61,027 nucleotides of DNA. It comes from Bacillus sp. 123MFChir2 (GTDB lineage Bacteria > Bacillota > Bacilli > Bacillales > Bacillaceae_G). How positions within the stretch are numbered: the stretch's first letter is position 1; each line of letters begins with the position of its first letter. This document shows, piece after piece, positions 53,063 to 60,920 of the stretch. The position numbers and the translations under genes are program-made. The notes below the pieces were generated by a model. It saw only the letters and a program-made list of their open reading frames with translations. It had not been told where the DNA came from and made no database searches. Where the stretch lies: positions 1 through 61,027 of the forward strand of contig NZ_KB910947.1 of NCBI RefSeq assembly GCF_000383235.1, written 5' to 3'.

Positions 53063-53270
53063 AGATGCTGTGTAACTACTCAATCACTCTATGAAGAACC
53101 GATAGAAAAGCATTTTTTTAAGTGGCCCTGAGGGACTGGCTATGTATAGTAGCGGTCAGGGCCTTTTCCTGCCACGCGCAAAGTTTTAAAACAAAGAAAG
53201 GAAGCAAGGTGTAGGTCCATTTTTATCCCGCATTAACGAGCAGTAAGACCCCACCTCAGAGAAGCGAAGA
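53063..53270 (+). repeat. Composite bcr1-like repeat with both alternative ends
   Basis: The 5' end is the tgtaactactcaatcactct block, the middle is the usual gcggtcagggccttttcctg and gcaaagttttaaaacaaag, and the 3' end is tccatttttatcccgcatta then acgagcagtaagacc. Both unusual ends occur in other copies, separately. Confidence 0.7.
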
Positions 53271-53370
53271 AGATAGGTGGGGGTCAACTGCCCGTAAAAG
53301 CCCGATTGGTTCAACTAACCATCAGTGAGAAAATCTTCACTGATGGAAGTTTCACTTTATCTTCATGGCA
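53271..53370. repeat. Second-family repeat, inverse of the window's last 100 bases
   Basis: cccgtaaaagcccgattggt (53287-53306) and gatggaagtttcactttatc are the reverse complement of parts of 60921-61003. It abuts the preceding composite repeat. Confidence 0.7.
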
Positions 53371-53429
53371 GCAATTATAGGTAAGCGTATTTTCGCTGGA
53401 ATTATACCCCTTACCAAACTTCTAAATGA

Positions 53430-53573
53430 AATGTATGGCTGAGTAGTTACAATGCTGCTATCTTTCCACATATTTCGGATGAAACCTATAAACAAAAGAA
53501 GAAATTGATAAAGTCTAGCCGTGGTCAACAGATTTACCGTCTAGATGCAGAGTTCCGAAAAAAAGTGAAATAA
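53430..53573 (+). pseudogene. 3' gene remnant, unidentified
   Basis: An open frame without a start codon reads NAAIFPHISDETYKQKKKL and SSRGQQIYRLDAEFRKKVK, then stops at 53573. It has the look of a basic C-terminal tail of a lost gene. Its 5' side merges with repeat sequence (tgagtagttacaat, an inverted tgtaactactc motif). Confidence 0.4.
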
Positions 53574-53581
53574 ACAAAAAA

Positions 53582-53620
53582 TAACTCCAAAATCAACTTT
53601 TATTGTATGTTTTGGAGTTA
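53582..53620. terminator. Terminator of the second Bce module
   Basis: taactccaaaa (53582-53592) pairs with ttttggagtta (53610-53620). On the minus strand a T run follows, so it ends the permease transcript. Confidence 0.75.
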
Positions 53621-53643
53621 CTTTACGTTTAATTTTCTAATTC

Positions 53644-55494
53644 TTAGTCCTCTTTCGGAAGAACAATACCTTTATACAATTGAACTGTAATGAAGTAGTA
53701 AATTGTGTAAATGACTACGAAAATTACAATTGGAAGCCAAATACGGAAGTACGGATCGACTAGGAAGAGCGAGAAGATTTTCATACCAACTAGTACATGT
53801 ACAATCCCGACAATCGCTGGGAATAAGAATACTAAGAATAATTCTTTATAAATTGATTTTGTTAATAATTCACGGCGTACACCGATTTTACGAAGCATTT
53901 GATAACGCGTAATATCGCTTGATGCACCAGATAGAATTTTAAACATTAAACAGCTTGCCATCATGGCTAAGAAAGCAATCCCTAAGAAGAAGCCCATAAA
54001 TACTGTCCCACTCGAAAAACCGTAAATTTCAGTATACATCGCGTATTTACTTATTTCAGAACTATGCACATTTTTATATTTAATTAACTGCAACTCGTCA
54101 AGTTTTTTCCATTCTTTTGTGTATGTTAAGAAATCATCTGTTTTTCCAATGAATACAGTGCCCTCTGTACCTTTCAAGCCATCATACATTTTTTGATCGA
54201 CAATTTTAATTGTTCGATCAGGATGAACATAATATGGCTCCAGCGTTTTGAAAGCATCCTCCCACTCTTTTGGAATTACATGATCAGACTTTTCTTGGCT
54301 GAAACTTGAAATAGCGCCTACTGGTAGTTCTTCAGAAGCTCTTTTCACCTTAGCAAGGTCCTTTATTCCCTTCGCATTTTTAATATCTTTTACGAAAGGA
54401 CGATTTTTTTCTAGATCTTCTTTTACATAATAAACGTATTTATCATCTGTCTTATAGCGGTATTCGCTTTTCTCTTTAAATGTAATACCATCTAAGATTT
54501 TCTTTTCTTCAGCTGTCGGGTTATGAATCGTAGCATCATAAATCGCAAAAAGATCTACACTTACCTTAGCGTTATTTTTAAACGCCATACCAGCTGAAAT
54601 TGCTCCCGCTCCAAGCGCAACTAACATTGCTACTGTCGCTAGTACTTTTGTTAAGCTGTTAATACGGAAGTTTAACTGCGCAAATGTAAAAGCATTCAGT
54701 CCTTTTTCAGTACGATTTTTATTACTTTTCAGCTTTTTAATACTAAGAGGTAGGAACGTTCCAAATATCATGTAAGTTCCGGACGTTACAGTAAATAACG
54801 CAATAAAAATCCCAGCTTCCTTTAACTTATCCATGTAAATCATGGAAGCATAGCCAATTGCTAATAAAATAATCCCCAATATTGCAAAGATAACAGTCTT
54901 AGCACCTTTTACAGAAACACGATCTGTGTTTGAGTCTGCATGTACAAGTTGCAGAACTGTAATACGTGATAATTTGATACTATTCATAATTGCTGAGAAT
55001 ACAAATAGTACAAAGAAGAAGATGCAAGTAACAGTCATTGACGGAACATAAAACGCTTGATAACCGCTTCCAGTAAACTCAAGCTGCTTCATAAGTAATT
55101 GCCCAACTCCTTGTGCAAGACCTACTCCTACTGCAATCCCGATTACTAGAGATGCTACTCCAATAATGATTGTTTCCATGAACATAAGCAACGTAATCTT
55201 CTGTTTTTTTGCTCCTAGCATCATATACATACCGAATTCTTTTTGACGAAGCGATAATAAGAATGAGTTTGCATATAGAATATAGAAGAATGTAATAATT
55301 GCTAATAAGATTGAACCAGCTTGGAATACTAATCCAATTGAACTAATAGTAGCGTTTGCCTTAAGAAAGGCTTTGTTTAACGCTAACGTTTGGAACATAT
55401 AAAAAATTGAAATGGACATAACAAGACCAACAAGTAAGACGATATAGTCCTTCAGCTTACTTTTTAGTCCTGACATAGAAAGCTTAACTAACAT
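53644..55494 (-). CDS. Bce-type ABC transporter permease, FtsX-like (second module)
   Basis: The 616-residue protein has ten predicted membrane helices and a large loop of about 190 residues between helices 7 and 8 (about 320-510). FtsX marks are RQKEFGMYMMLGAKKQKITL near 82 and SDITRYQMLRKIGVRRELL near 530. aggaggttc lies before the ATG. It follows the ATPase gene by 16 bases. No two-component system is adjacent, so another BceRS pair in the genome, perhaps the one next door, may control it. Confidence 0.9.
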   Translation of the reverse strand: MLVKLSMSGLKSKLKDYIVLLVGLVMSISIFYMFQTLALNKAFLKANATISSIGLVFQAGSILLAIITFFYILYANSFLLSLRQKEFGMYMMLGAKKQKITLLMFMETIIIGVASLVIGIAVGVGLAQGVGQLLMKQLEFTGSGYQAFYVPSMTVTCIFFFVLFVFSAIMNSIKLSRITVLQLVHADSNTDRVSVKGAKTVIFAILGIILLAIGYASMIYMDKLKEAGIFIALFTVTSGTYMIFGTFLPLSIKKLKSNKNRTEKGLNAFTFAQLNFRINSLTKVLATVAMLVALGAGAISAGMAFKNNAKVSVDLFAIYDATIHNPTAEEKKILDGITFKEKSEYRYKTDDKYVYYVKEDLEKNRPFVKDIKNAKGIKDLAKVKRASEELPVGAISSFSQEKSDHVIPKEWEDAFKTLEPYYVHPDRTIKIVDQKMYDGLKGTEGTVFIGKTDDFLTYTKEWKKLDELQLIKYKNVHSSEISKYAMYTEIYGFSSGTVFMGFFLGIAFLAMMASCLMFKILSGASSDITRYQMLRKIGVRRELLTKSIYKELFLVFLFPAIVGIVHVLVGMKIFSLFLVDPYFRIWLPIVIFVVIYTIYYFITVQLYKGIVLPKED

Positions 55495-55510
55495 GACTGA
55501 ACCTCCTTTC

Positions 55511-56272
55511 TTATGCTTTTTGTGTACCTAAGTCTGCGAGTACATCTAAAATCTCTTTATAGAACGCTTCACGCGTACCAGTGCGGTGAATTTCTTTATA
55601 TAACTCTCCGTCTTGAATAAATAGAATACGTCGGCAGTAACTTGCACTATATGGATCATGTGTAACCATCATAATAGATACGCCTTGTTCTTCATTTAAG
55701 TTTGTCATCGCATCTAAAAGACTTGCTGCGTTTTTAGAATCAAGCGCTCCTGTTGGCTCGTCCCCTAAAATGATAGCTGGTTCATGCACAAGTGCACGTG
55801 CTGCTGCTGAACGTTGTTTTTGTCCACCAGATACTTCAGATGGATACTTTTGAAGTATCTCTGAGATTCCTAACATTCCTGCTACTTTTTCTACTTTCGG
55901 GCCAATCTTTTTTGAAGAAACACCTTGTAGTGAAAGTGGCAAAGCAATATTTTCGTAAATTGATAGATTCTCAAGTAAATTAAAATCTTGGAAGATGAAA
56001 CCTAATTTTTGAGAACGGAAATCTGAAAGTTCCCCTTGTTTCATCTTTGTGATATCGATACCAGCGATTTCAACAACACCGCCTGTTGCTTTATCTAATG
56101 TTGAAATTACATTTAGTAACGTTGTTTTCCCTGAACCAGATGGTCCCATAATTCCAACGAATTCTCCCTCTTGAATCGAGAATGACACTCCTTTTAACGC
56201 ATGTGACTGGCTTTCGCCTTTTTTACCGTACACTTTTTGAACGTTTTTTACGTCTACAACTGGATTGTTCAT
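55511..56272 (-). CDS. Bce-type ABC transporter ATPase (second module)
   Basis: The 253-residue ATPase has Walker A GPSGSGKTT, Q-loop IFQDFNLLE, signature VSGGQKQR, Walker B IILGDEPTGALD and the switch His in VTHDPY. The start has taggaggac 8 bases upstream. It is the intact source of the first 12 codons found again in the chimeric ORF at 45126. Base composition is that of the core genome, unlike the first module. Confidence 0.93.
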   Translation of the reverse strand: MNNPVVDVKNVQKVYGKKGESQSHALKGVSFSIQEGEFVGIMGPSGSGKTTLLNVISTLDKATGGVVEIAGIDITKMKQGELSDFRSQKLGFIFQDFNLLENLSIYENIALPLSLQGVSSKKIGPKVEKVAGMLGISEILQKYPSEVSGGQKQRSAAARALVHEPAIILGDEPTGALDSKNAASLLDAMTNLNEEQGVSIMMVTHDPYSASYCRRILFIQDGELYKEIHRTGTREAFYKEILDVLADLGTQKA

Positions 56273-56682
56273 CGTTGTCCTCCTACGCTTTTTTTTACTG
56301 TTCCTAATTTACGCCTTTTCTGGAGTATCTGCCATTGGTTTGCCTAACATTTACCTAACATTTTTGTAATCTAAGTGAAACATATTGAGCCGTTTGTTAT
56401 TTTAAAGTATCTCAAAGGACGATATGAAAGACGTGTAACTTTTCCAACATTCACACTTGGATCTACATCTAATGTACCGGTATATTCCACTTCATCCACA
56501 TTACAACCTGTGCCAATTTTTATATGTTTTTTTAAAAAAAATCCCTGAAATGGGGAATTAGCTTAATCTATTAGAAATGAATACATCATATTAAAAAGTA
56601 GACTTTTTGACATGGCTATAAATCTAAAATTTTTTATTTCAAAAGTACGACTTATGATTATCTGAAATGCTTCAATTAAAAT
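56273..56682 (-). pseudogene. Promoter region of the second Bce module with a C-terminal gene remnant (56371-56530)
   Basis: On the minus strand 56530-56371 is open and reads KIGTGCNVDEVEYTGTLDVD then VTRLSYRPLRYFKITNGSIC, ending in TAG. It has no clear start. A homologous shorter piece is at 44909-45028. The rest holds a tttttttaaaaaaaa tract (56527-56541) and otherwise nothing recognised. Confidence 0.45.
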
Positions 56683-56880
56683 GTATATAAATCCAATTTA
56701 TTTGTTTTACATATAGATTGCTACTATGAAAAAAAGGAACCTGCACTTGTTTGCTCTTTTTGGTTTTCGCTGCGCATGTGGCAGAAATAGGACCTGACCG
56801 TTACTATGCGTGGCCAGTTGCTCTCGCTCACCGAAAAAGAAAAGGGTTTTTATGTTAGTTTTTCAATTTGCATCTATATA
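56683..56880 (-). repeat. bcr1-like repeat, full length, reverse
   Basis: It runs tgtatataaatccaattta, agattgctactatg, acctgcacttgtttgctctt, gtggcagaaataggacctg, ggccagttgctctcg and ttcaatttgcatctatatat. It lies between the two blocks that are duplicated at 44.7-45.2 kb and is absent from that copy. Confidence 0.78.
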
Positions 56881-57190
56881 TATGTTTTGACACGCTCATT
56901 GTTAAAAGAAGTTAAAACCCTTTATTTATAAGAAGTTTCTTAATAATTGGCTTCTTATTCCCAAATTTCGAGGGGGTGAGCAAAGATACTTTATTTAGAA
57001 TCTGTACGTATTTTGATTGGTGACGGAATGACGGTTTCTAAAGCGAAGAAATAATCATATTTGAATGATTGTACATACGATTTTTTTACTATCTAACAAA
57101 AATGTAATGCTCATGTAATGTTTTTAACTGTCTTCTTTGTGAGGAAAGACTTAAGATAACAACATAACAAAAACACATGAGGTGAAGGAA
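56881..57190 (+). other. yxeA upstream region with a duplicated block and gene tail
   Basis: It holds block A (56993-57117, inverted copy at 44686-44811) and a short tail frame (56980-57054) ending LESVRILIGDGMTVSKAKK. A ribosome-like gagggggtgag (56970-56980) precedes the tail out of frame. The yxeA promoter should lie in 57090-57165. Confidence 0.5.
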
Positions 57191-57535
57191 TTGAAAAAAT
57201 ATATCGCACTTTTGAGTATTTTAGTCGTATTTGCAATCGTATTAGTAAATTTTGATTTTAATCGTTTCGGTAAAGATGAATATTATGTTCAAATTACAAC
57301 GGATGGAATTGAAAAAACTTATGACGGCAACACATCAAAATACTTTGAGTATAAGTTAACTGGATTTGATAAAGACGGTAAAGAAAAAGAATTAAAATTT
57401 GATGCTCAAAAAAAACTTCGTAAAGAAGCATTCCTACGCGTCTACTACTCTGATAAAAAAGGTGTATCAGCTTGGGAAGAATTGAAGAAGAACGAGCTTC
57501 CTGCGAAAGTGAAAGAAAAACTAGCTGCGAAATAA
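57191..57535 (+). CDS. yxeA: YxeA-family (DUF1093) small secreted or anchored protein
   Basis: The start is taken as TTG 57191 (LKKYIALLSILVVFAIVLV) with aggtgaagg upstream; a GTG three codons before overlaps that site. A hydrophobic N-terminal segment (residues 4-20) acts as signal or anchor, and the rest (DEYYVQITTDG, YKLTGFDKDGKEKELKFDA, RVYYSDKKGVSAWEEL) is the YxeA domain. In B. subtilis yxeA is linked to a peptide-responsive ABC transporter (yxdLM), which fits the Bce module divergent to it here. The function is unknown. Confidence 0.85.
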   Translation: MKKYIALLSILVVFAIVLVNFDFNRFGKDEYYVQITTDGIEKTYDGNTSKYFEYKLTGFDKDGKEKELKFDAQKKLRKEAFLRVYYSDKKGVSAWEELKKNELPAKVKEKLAAK

Positions 57536-57543
57536 TAGAAATA

Positions 57544-57577
57544 AAAAGGATTTGGCCTTAAAGGTCAAATCCTTTTC
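57544..57577 (+). terminator. Terminator of yxeA
   Basis: aaaaggatttggcc and aggtcaaatcctttt pair around ttaa with one wobble, ending in T residues. Confidence 0.8.
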
Positions 57578-57716
57578 TGTTGTGTGCCCAGCATGCGCTT
57601 TCTCCCTTTGTTGTAAACATCGTCCGTGGCAGAAAAAGGCCCTGACCGGCTCCTATGCACGGCCAGTTGCTCTCGCCCACCCAAAAAGCATGGTTTTATG
57701 TCAGTACATTCAATAT
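57578..57716 (-). repeat. bcr1-like repeat, first of three tandem reverse copies
   Basis: cgtccgtggcagaaaaaggc, cctgaccggctcctatgcac and ggccagttgctctcgcccac are well conserved. The first part is shortened after yxeA's terminator. Confidence 0.78.
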
Positions 57717-57900
57717 ATTCATTTTAAATTTCCAGCATATAAGTCGCGGCTATGCCAAATACAACATGTCCTGCACTTATTTCCTCCTTTTGTTGTAAAC
57801 ATCGCCCGTGGCAGAAAAAGGCCCTGACCGCTATACAAGGCTAGTCGCTTTTGCCCACTTAAAAAGAATAGTTTTATGTCTGTTTTTAAAATTTGTAAAT
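57717..57900 (-). repeat. bcr1-like repeat, second of three tandem copies
   Basis: It is almost identical to the third copy through cggctatgccaaatacaaca and tttcctccttttgttgtaaa (57773-57792), then diverges in the ctatacaaggctagtcgctt part. The near identity implies recent local duplication. Confidence 0.8.
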
Positions 57901-58090
57901 ATATAAATCCATTTTAAATTTCTGGCCTCTAAGTCGCGGCTATGCCAAATACAACATGCCCTGCACTTATTTCCTCCTTTTGTTGTAAACATCGCCCGTG
58001 GCAGAAAAAGGCCTTGCCCGGCTCCTATGCACGGCCAGTTGCTCTCGCCCACCTGAAAAAGAGCTTTTTTTATTTTTTTCAGTTTGTATT
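57901..58090 (-). repeat. bcr1-like repeat, third of three tandem copies
   Basis: It ends in cccacctgaaaaagagcttt and a long T-rich run (58066-58103) just before the TPP riboswitch. A decoy open frame spans the three copies on both strands; none has a ribosome site. Confidence 0.8.
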
Positions 58091-58157
58091 TACCTCTTTT
58101 TTTTAACTTGTTATTTCCATAGAATCAGCGTAGACTCTGAAGTAGATGAATAAGAAA

Positions 58158-58250
58158 ACACATGGGAGTTTGTGGATGCAAACTGAGAGTACGGCTAATC
58201 CGTCGTTGACCATTTGAACCTGTTGGGTAATGCCAGCGTAGGGAGAGTGT
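58158..58250 (+). promoter_or_regulatory. TPP riboswitch (THI element)
   Basis: The conserved blocks are present in order: catgggag, aactgagagtacgg, then gaccatttgaacctgttggg, taatgccagcgtaggga. acac (58158-58161) and gtgt (58247-58250) can close helix P1. It binds thiamine pyrophosphate and, with the terminator that follows, would stop transcription of the thi genes when TPP is plentiful. Confidence 0.95.
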
Positions 58251-58266
58251 AAAAAGCACATTATGA

Positions 58267-58298
58267 AGACACTTTGCATGCGCAAAAGTGTCTTTTTT
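58267..58298 (+). terminator. Riboswitch expression-platform terminator
   Basis: agacacttt (58267-58275) pairs with aaagtgtct (58285-58293), followed by tttttt. It sits 17 bases after the TPP aptamer and 36 bases before the next start codon. Confidence 0.9.
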
Positions 58299-58333
58299 GC
58301 TATATCTCCCGTTATAAAAAAGGAGAGATACAT

Positions 58334-58471
58334 ATGAAAATGAAAGAAATTGCGGCAAGTAAAACGGCTGAACAAGGGCCGGGAAGTTTCCAAGTTGAAT
58401 TTCTGAATCAGTTATCGAATGTTACTGCAGAAGACGTTGAACAGTATGGGAATGTTGAAGAAGTTCGTTAA
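58334..58471 (+). pseudogene. thiM: thiM relic: hydroxyethylthiazole kinase with a large in-frame internal deletion
   Basis: The ATG at 58334 has aaggagag upstream and opens a 45-codon frame. Its first six residues (MKMKEI) look like the ThiM start and the remainder ([20 protein letters not shown], then [18 protein letters not shown]) like the ThiM C-terminus with its GPGSF motif. About 220 central residues with the active site are missing, without a frameshift. The ThiM start MKxKEI and the C-terminal AAEIAA both would contain gaaatt, so deletion between short direct repeats is likely. It cannot phosphorylate hydroxyethylthiazole. The assignment is from memory of ThiM sequences. Confidence 0.65.
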
Positions 58472-58486
58472 GAAGGGGTGAGAGAA

Positions 58487-59140
58487 ATGGCACGCATCGA
58501 TAAACAACACATGTCTGAATTACTAAAAGTATATTTTATTATGGGCAGCAACAATTGCCGTAAAGACCCATTACAAGTTATGAAAGAAGCACTGGATGGC
58601 GGAGTTACACTTTTTCAGTATCGTGAAAAAGGTGACGGAGCATTAACGGGAGAAGGCCGATATACATTTGCAAAACAGCTGCAATCTTTATGCAAAGAAT
58701 ATAATGTTCCATTTATCGTAAATGATGATGTGGAATTCGCACTAGCGTTAGATGCCGATGGTGTTCATGTTGGGCAAGATGATGAAAATATTGAGATCGT
58801 ACGTGAAAAGATGGGTGATAAAATCATTGGTGTATCCGCTCATACAATAGAAGAAGCTCGTTTTGCGATTGAAAAAGGTGCGGATTATTTAGGGGTAGGA
58901 CCAATTTTTCAAACAAACACGAAAAAAGATGCAAAAGCAGTACAAGGAACGGTAGGATTGCGTGTTTTCCGTGAAAGTGGTATTGAAATTCCGATTGTCG
59001 GTATTGGTGGTATTACAAACTACAATGCTGCTTCTGTTGTGGAAGCTGGGGCAGATGGTGTTTCAGTGATTTCAGCGATAAGTTTAGCGGATTCTCCTTA
59101 TGAGAGTACGAAAAAATTAGCGGAGTTAGTAAACAAATAA
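58487..59140 (+). CDS. thiE: Thiamine-phosphate synthase
   Basis: ThiE joins HMP-PP and HET-P to thiamine phosphate. The 218-residue barrel has FQYREKGDG near 44, [20 protein letters not shown] near 77 for the pyrophosphate/Mg2+ site, GVGPIFQT(N)TK near 140 and the C-terminal [20 protein letters not shown]. Start at ATG 58487 after aaggggtg; the GTG at 58478 overlaps that site. It follows the thiM relic by 15 bases under the TPP riboswitch. With thiM destroyed, HET-P has to come from de novo synthesis. Confidence 0.96.
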   Translation: MARIDKQHMSELLKVYFIMGSNNCRKDPLQVMKEALDGGVTLFQYREKGDGALTGEGRYTFAKQLQSLCKEYNVPFIVNDDVEFALALDADGVHVGQDDENIEIVREKMGDKIIGVSAHTIEEARFAIEKGADYLGVGPIFQTNTKKDAKAVQGTVGLRVFRESGIEIPIVGIGGITNYNAASVVEAGADGVSVISAISLADSPYESTKKLAELVNK

Positions 59141-59155
59141 TGAGTTGATAGATGA

Positions 59156-59196
59156 AAAGACCGATTTCTCATATGCAGAAATCGGTCTTTTTTTGT
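59156..59196 (+). terminator. Terminator of thiE
   Basis: aaaagaccgatttct pairs with agaaatcggtctttt around catatgc, with a T run after. Confidence 0.9.
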
Positions 59197-59200
59197 ATAA

Positions 59201-59440
59201 AACAAATTGCGCCGTTTGAAACTAAAGTGTATGAATATACTGCTTCGGAGGCGACAACATGATTCGATTATCACCGATTTAGAAGCAAATGTTCTTCACA
59301 TTCATTTAGAGAGAATTGGAACGAAAGTATTTCCAGGTTACGCTCATTATCTTTCTCTTGAGACGAAAGATAATGAGCATATTGCCCAAGTGCTAACGGG
59401 AATGCGGGAGAAAGGATATAGTATTGAAATCATTGAATAA
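59201..59440 (+). pseudogene. C-terminal ACT-domain remnant of a threonine ammonia-lyase-like gene
   Basis: From about 59250 a frame reads HDSIITDLEANVLHIHLERI and YLSLETKDNEHIAQVLTGMR, EKGYSIEIIE, which resembles the regulatory C-terminal ACT domain of the medium-length threonine dehydratases (ANV.HIxHDR ... LETRxxEH ... GY.V). The catalytic PLP domain is absent. Just upstream another frame reads APFETKVYEYTASEATT, suggesting a frameshift. An eggaggcg-like site (cggaggcg, 59245-59252) precedes an ATG in a different frame. It is best seen as a decayed gene. Confidence 0.5.
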
Positions 59441-59467
59441 ATATTTAAACAAACGTTTGATTAAAAA

Positions 59468-59496
59468 AGCTAGCCCTTGTAAAGGCTAGCTCTTTC
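59468..59496. terminator. Terminator of the dcuB gene
   Basis: agctagcc (59468-59475) pairs with ggctagct (59484-59491). On the minus strand a T run follows. Confidence 0.8.
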
Positions 59497-59500
59497 TGAA

Positions 59501-60814
59501 TTAAAACATCAGTGAAACAAGAAGCATTCCAATTCCAATTGAGGTAATTGTTGCAACAAGACCCGGAATCATAAAGCTATGATTTAATACATATTTACCA
59601 ATACGCGTTGTACCTGTACGGTCAAAGTTAATTGCCGCAACGATTGTTCCGTAGTTTGGAATAAAGAAATATCCGTTTACAGCTGGGAACATTGCAATCA
59701 ATAGTGCCGGTGGAATGCCAAGTGTTAATCCAAGTGGTATTAACGCACGTACTGTTGCAGCTTGGCTATATAACAAGATTGATAGTACGAATAGTGCAAT
59801 TGCAAATAACCACGGTGCACTCGTTACGAGATCTTGAATAGAACCTTGAATGATTTGTAAGTTACCGTTAAAGAATGTATCTCCCATCCAGGCGATACCG
59901 AAAATCGCAACAACCGCTGTTGCTCCTGCTTTAAAGACGTTACCAGACACGATGCTTTCTACATTTGGTTTGCAAAAAATCACAATAAGTGCAGCGATTG
60001 TTAGCATTACCATTTCAATAGTGTTTGGCATCGAAAGACGTACAAGCTTTCCGTCTATCATCCAGCCAGGACGTAACGCTTCAAAAGATCCAAGAAGAAC
60101 AACGAGAACTGTCGCAAGTAAAAAGAGGATAACAGACAGTTTTGCACCTTTTGGGATAATGAATTCTTTCTTTTCTTCTAGTTTCGGAATCACACCTTCT
60201 TGTAAGCGCTTTAAATATTCTTCATCTTCGTTTAGCTCTTTTCCCATTTTGCTCGCGACGAAAGCAGCTAACATGCATGCGATAAAGGTAGATGGGATAC
60301 TAATTTTTAAAATATCTAATAGTGTAATATTATAGTTAGCAAGCATAGCGAGAAGTGCCACGGTTGCTGCTGAAATTGGACTTGCCGTAATCGCTTGCTG
60401 CGATGCAATAACAGCAATTGACAGTGGGCGCTCTGGTCGAATTCCTGATTCACGCGATACTTCAGCAATGACAGGAAGAACGGAATAGGCAACGTGTCCT
60501 GTTCCTGCGCAAAACGTAAATAAATAAGTAACGATTGGAGCAAAGAACGTAATCCACTTCGGATTTTTGCGGAGCGCTTTTTCTGCAATATGAACAAGAT
60601 AGTCCATTCCCCCAGCAGCTTGCAACGCTCCAGCGGCTGTAATCACTGCTAAAATCATAAGCATAACATCAATCGGGGGAGAGGTTGGTTGTAAGTGGAA
60701 GAAGAAGACAAATATCGCCATCCCAACGCCTCCCATGACGCCAAGGCCAACTCCTCCAAGGCGTGCACCGATGAAAATGCAGAGTAGTAAGATGATAAAC
60801 TGTAGCCAGAACAT
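59501..60814 (-). CDS. dcuB: Anaerobic C4-dicarboxylate transporter, DcuA/DcuB family
   Basis: The 437-residue membrane protein has 10-12 helices and follows E. coli DcuB closely: FHLQPTSPPIDVMLMI, AAGALQAAGGMDYLVHIAEK, CAGTGHVAYSVLPVIAEV, ITASPISAATVALLAM and INFDRTGTTRIGKYVLNHSF. It exchanges fumarate or aspartate for succinate during fumarate respiration or fermentation. The ATG at 60814 has ggaggtg 6 bases upstream. Monocistronic. In a Bacillus that may lack fumarate respiration, aspartate uptake is an alternative role. Confidence 0.93.
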   Translation of the reverse strand: MFWLQFIILLLCIFIGARLGGVGLGVMGGVGMAIFVFFFHLQPTSPPIDVMLMILAVITAAGALQAAGGMDYLVHIAEKALRKNPKWITFFAPIVTYLFTFCAGTGHVAYSVLPVIAEVSRESGIRPERPLSIAVIASQQAITASPISAATVALLAMLANYNITLLDILKISIPSTFIACMLAAFVASKMGKELNEDEEYLKRLQEGVIPKLEEKKEFIIPKGAKLSVILFLLATVLVVLLGSFEALRPGWMIDGKLVRLSMPNTIEMVMLTIAALIVIFCKPNVESIVSGNVFKAGATAVVAIFGIAWMGDTFFNGNLQIIQGSIQDLVTSAPWLFAIALFVLSILLYSQAATVRALIPLGLTLGIPPALLIAMFPAVNGYFFIPNYGTIVAAINFDRTGTTRIGKYVLNHSFMIPGLVATITSIGIGMLLVSLMF

Positions 60815-60920
60815 AGTATAGCACCTCCGAGATCATAATCGATTGTTATCGTCGAATAACTTTATTTGTTTCATGTTTCGAAAGTTGAATAATATATACA
60901 AGTTAAGAACCCGATATAAA

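Noticed and set aside
57552-58052. Open frames on both strands in the three tandem repeats
   Set aside because: They consist of bcr1-like sequence, repeat the same peptide in each copy and lack ribosome sites.
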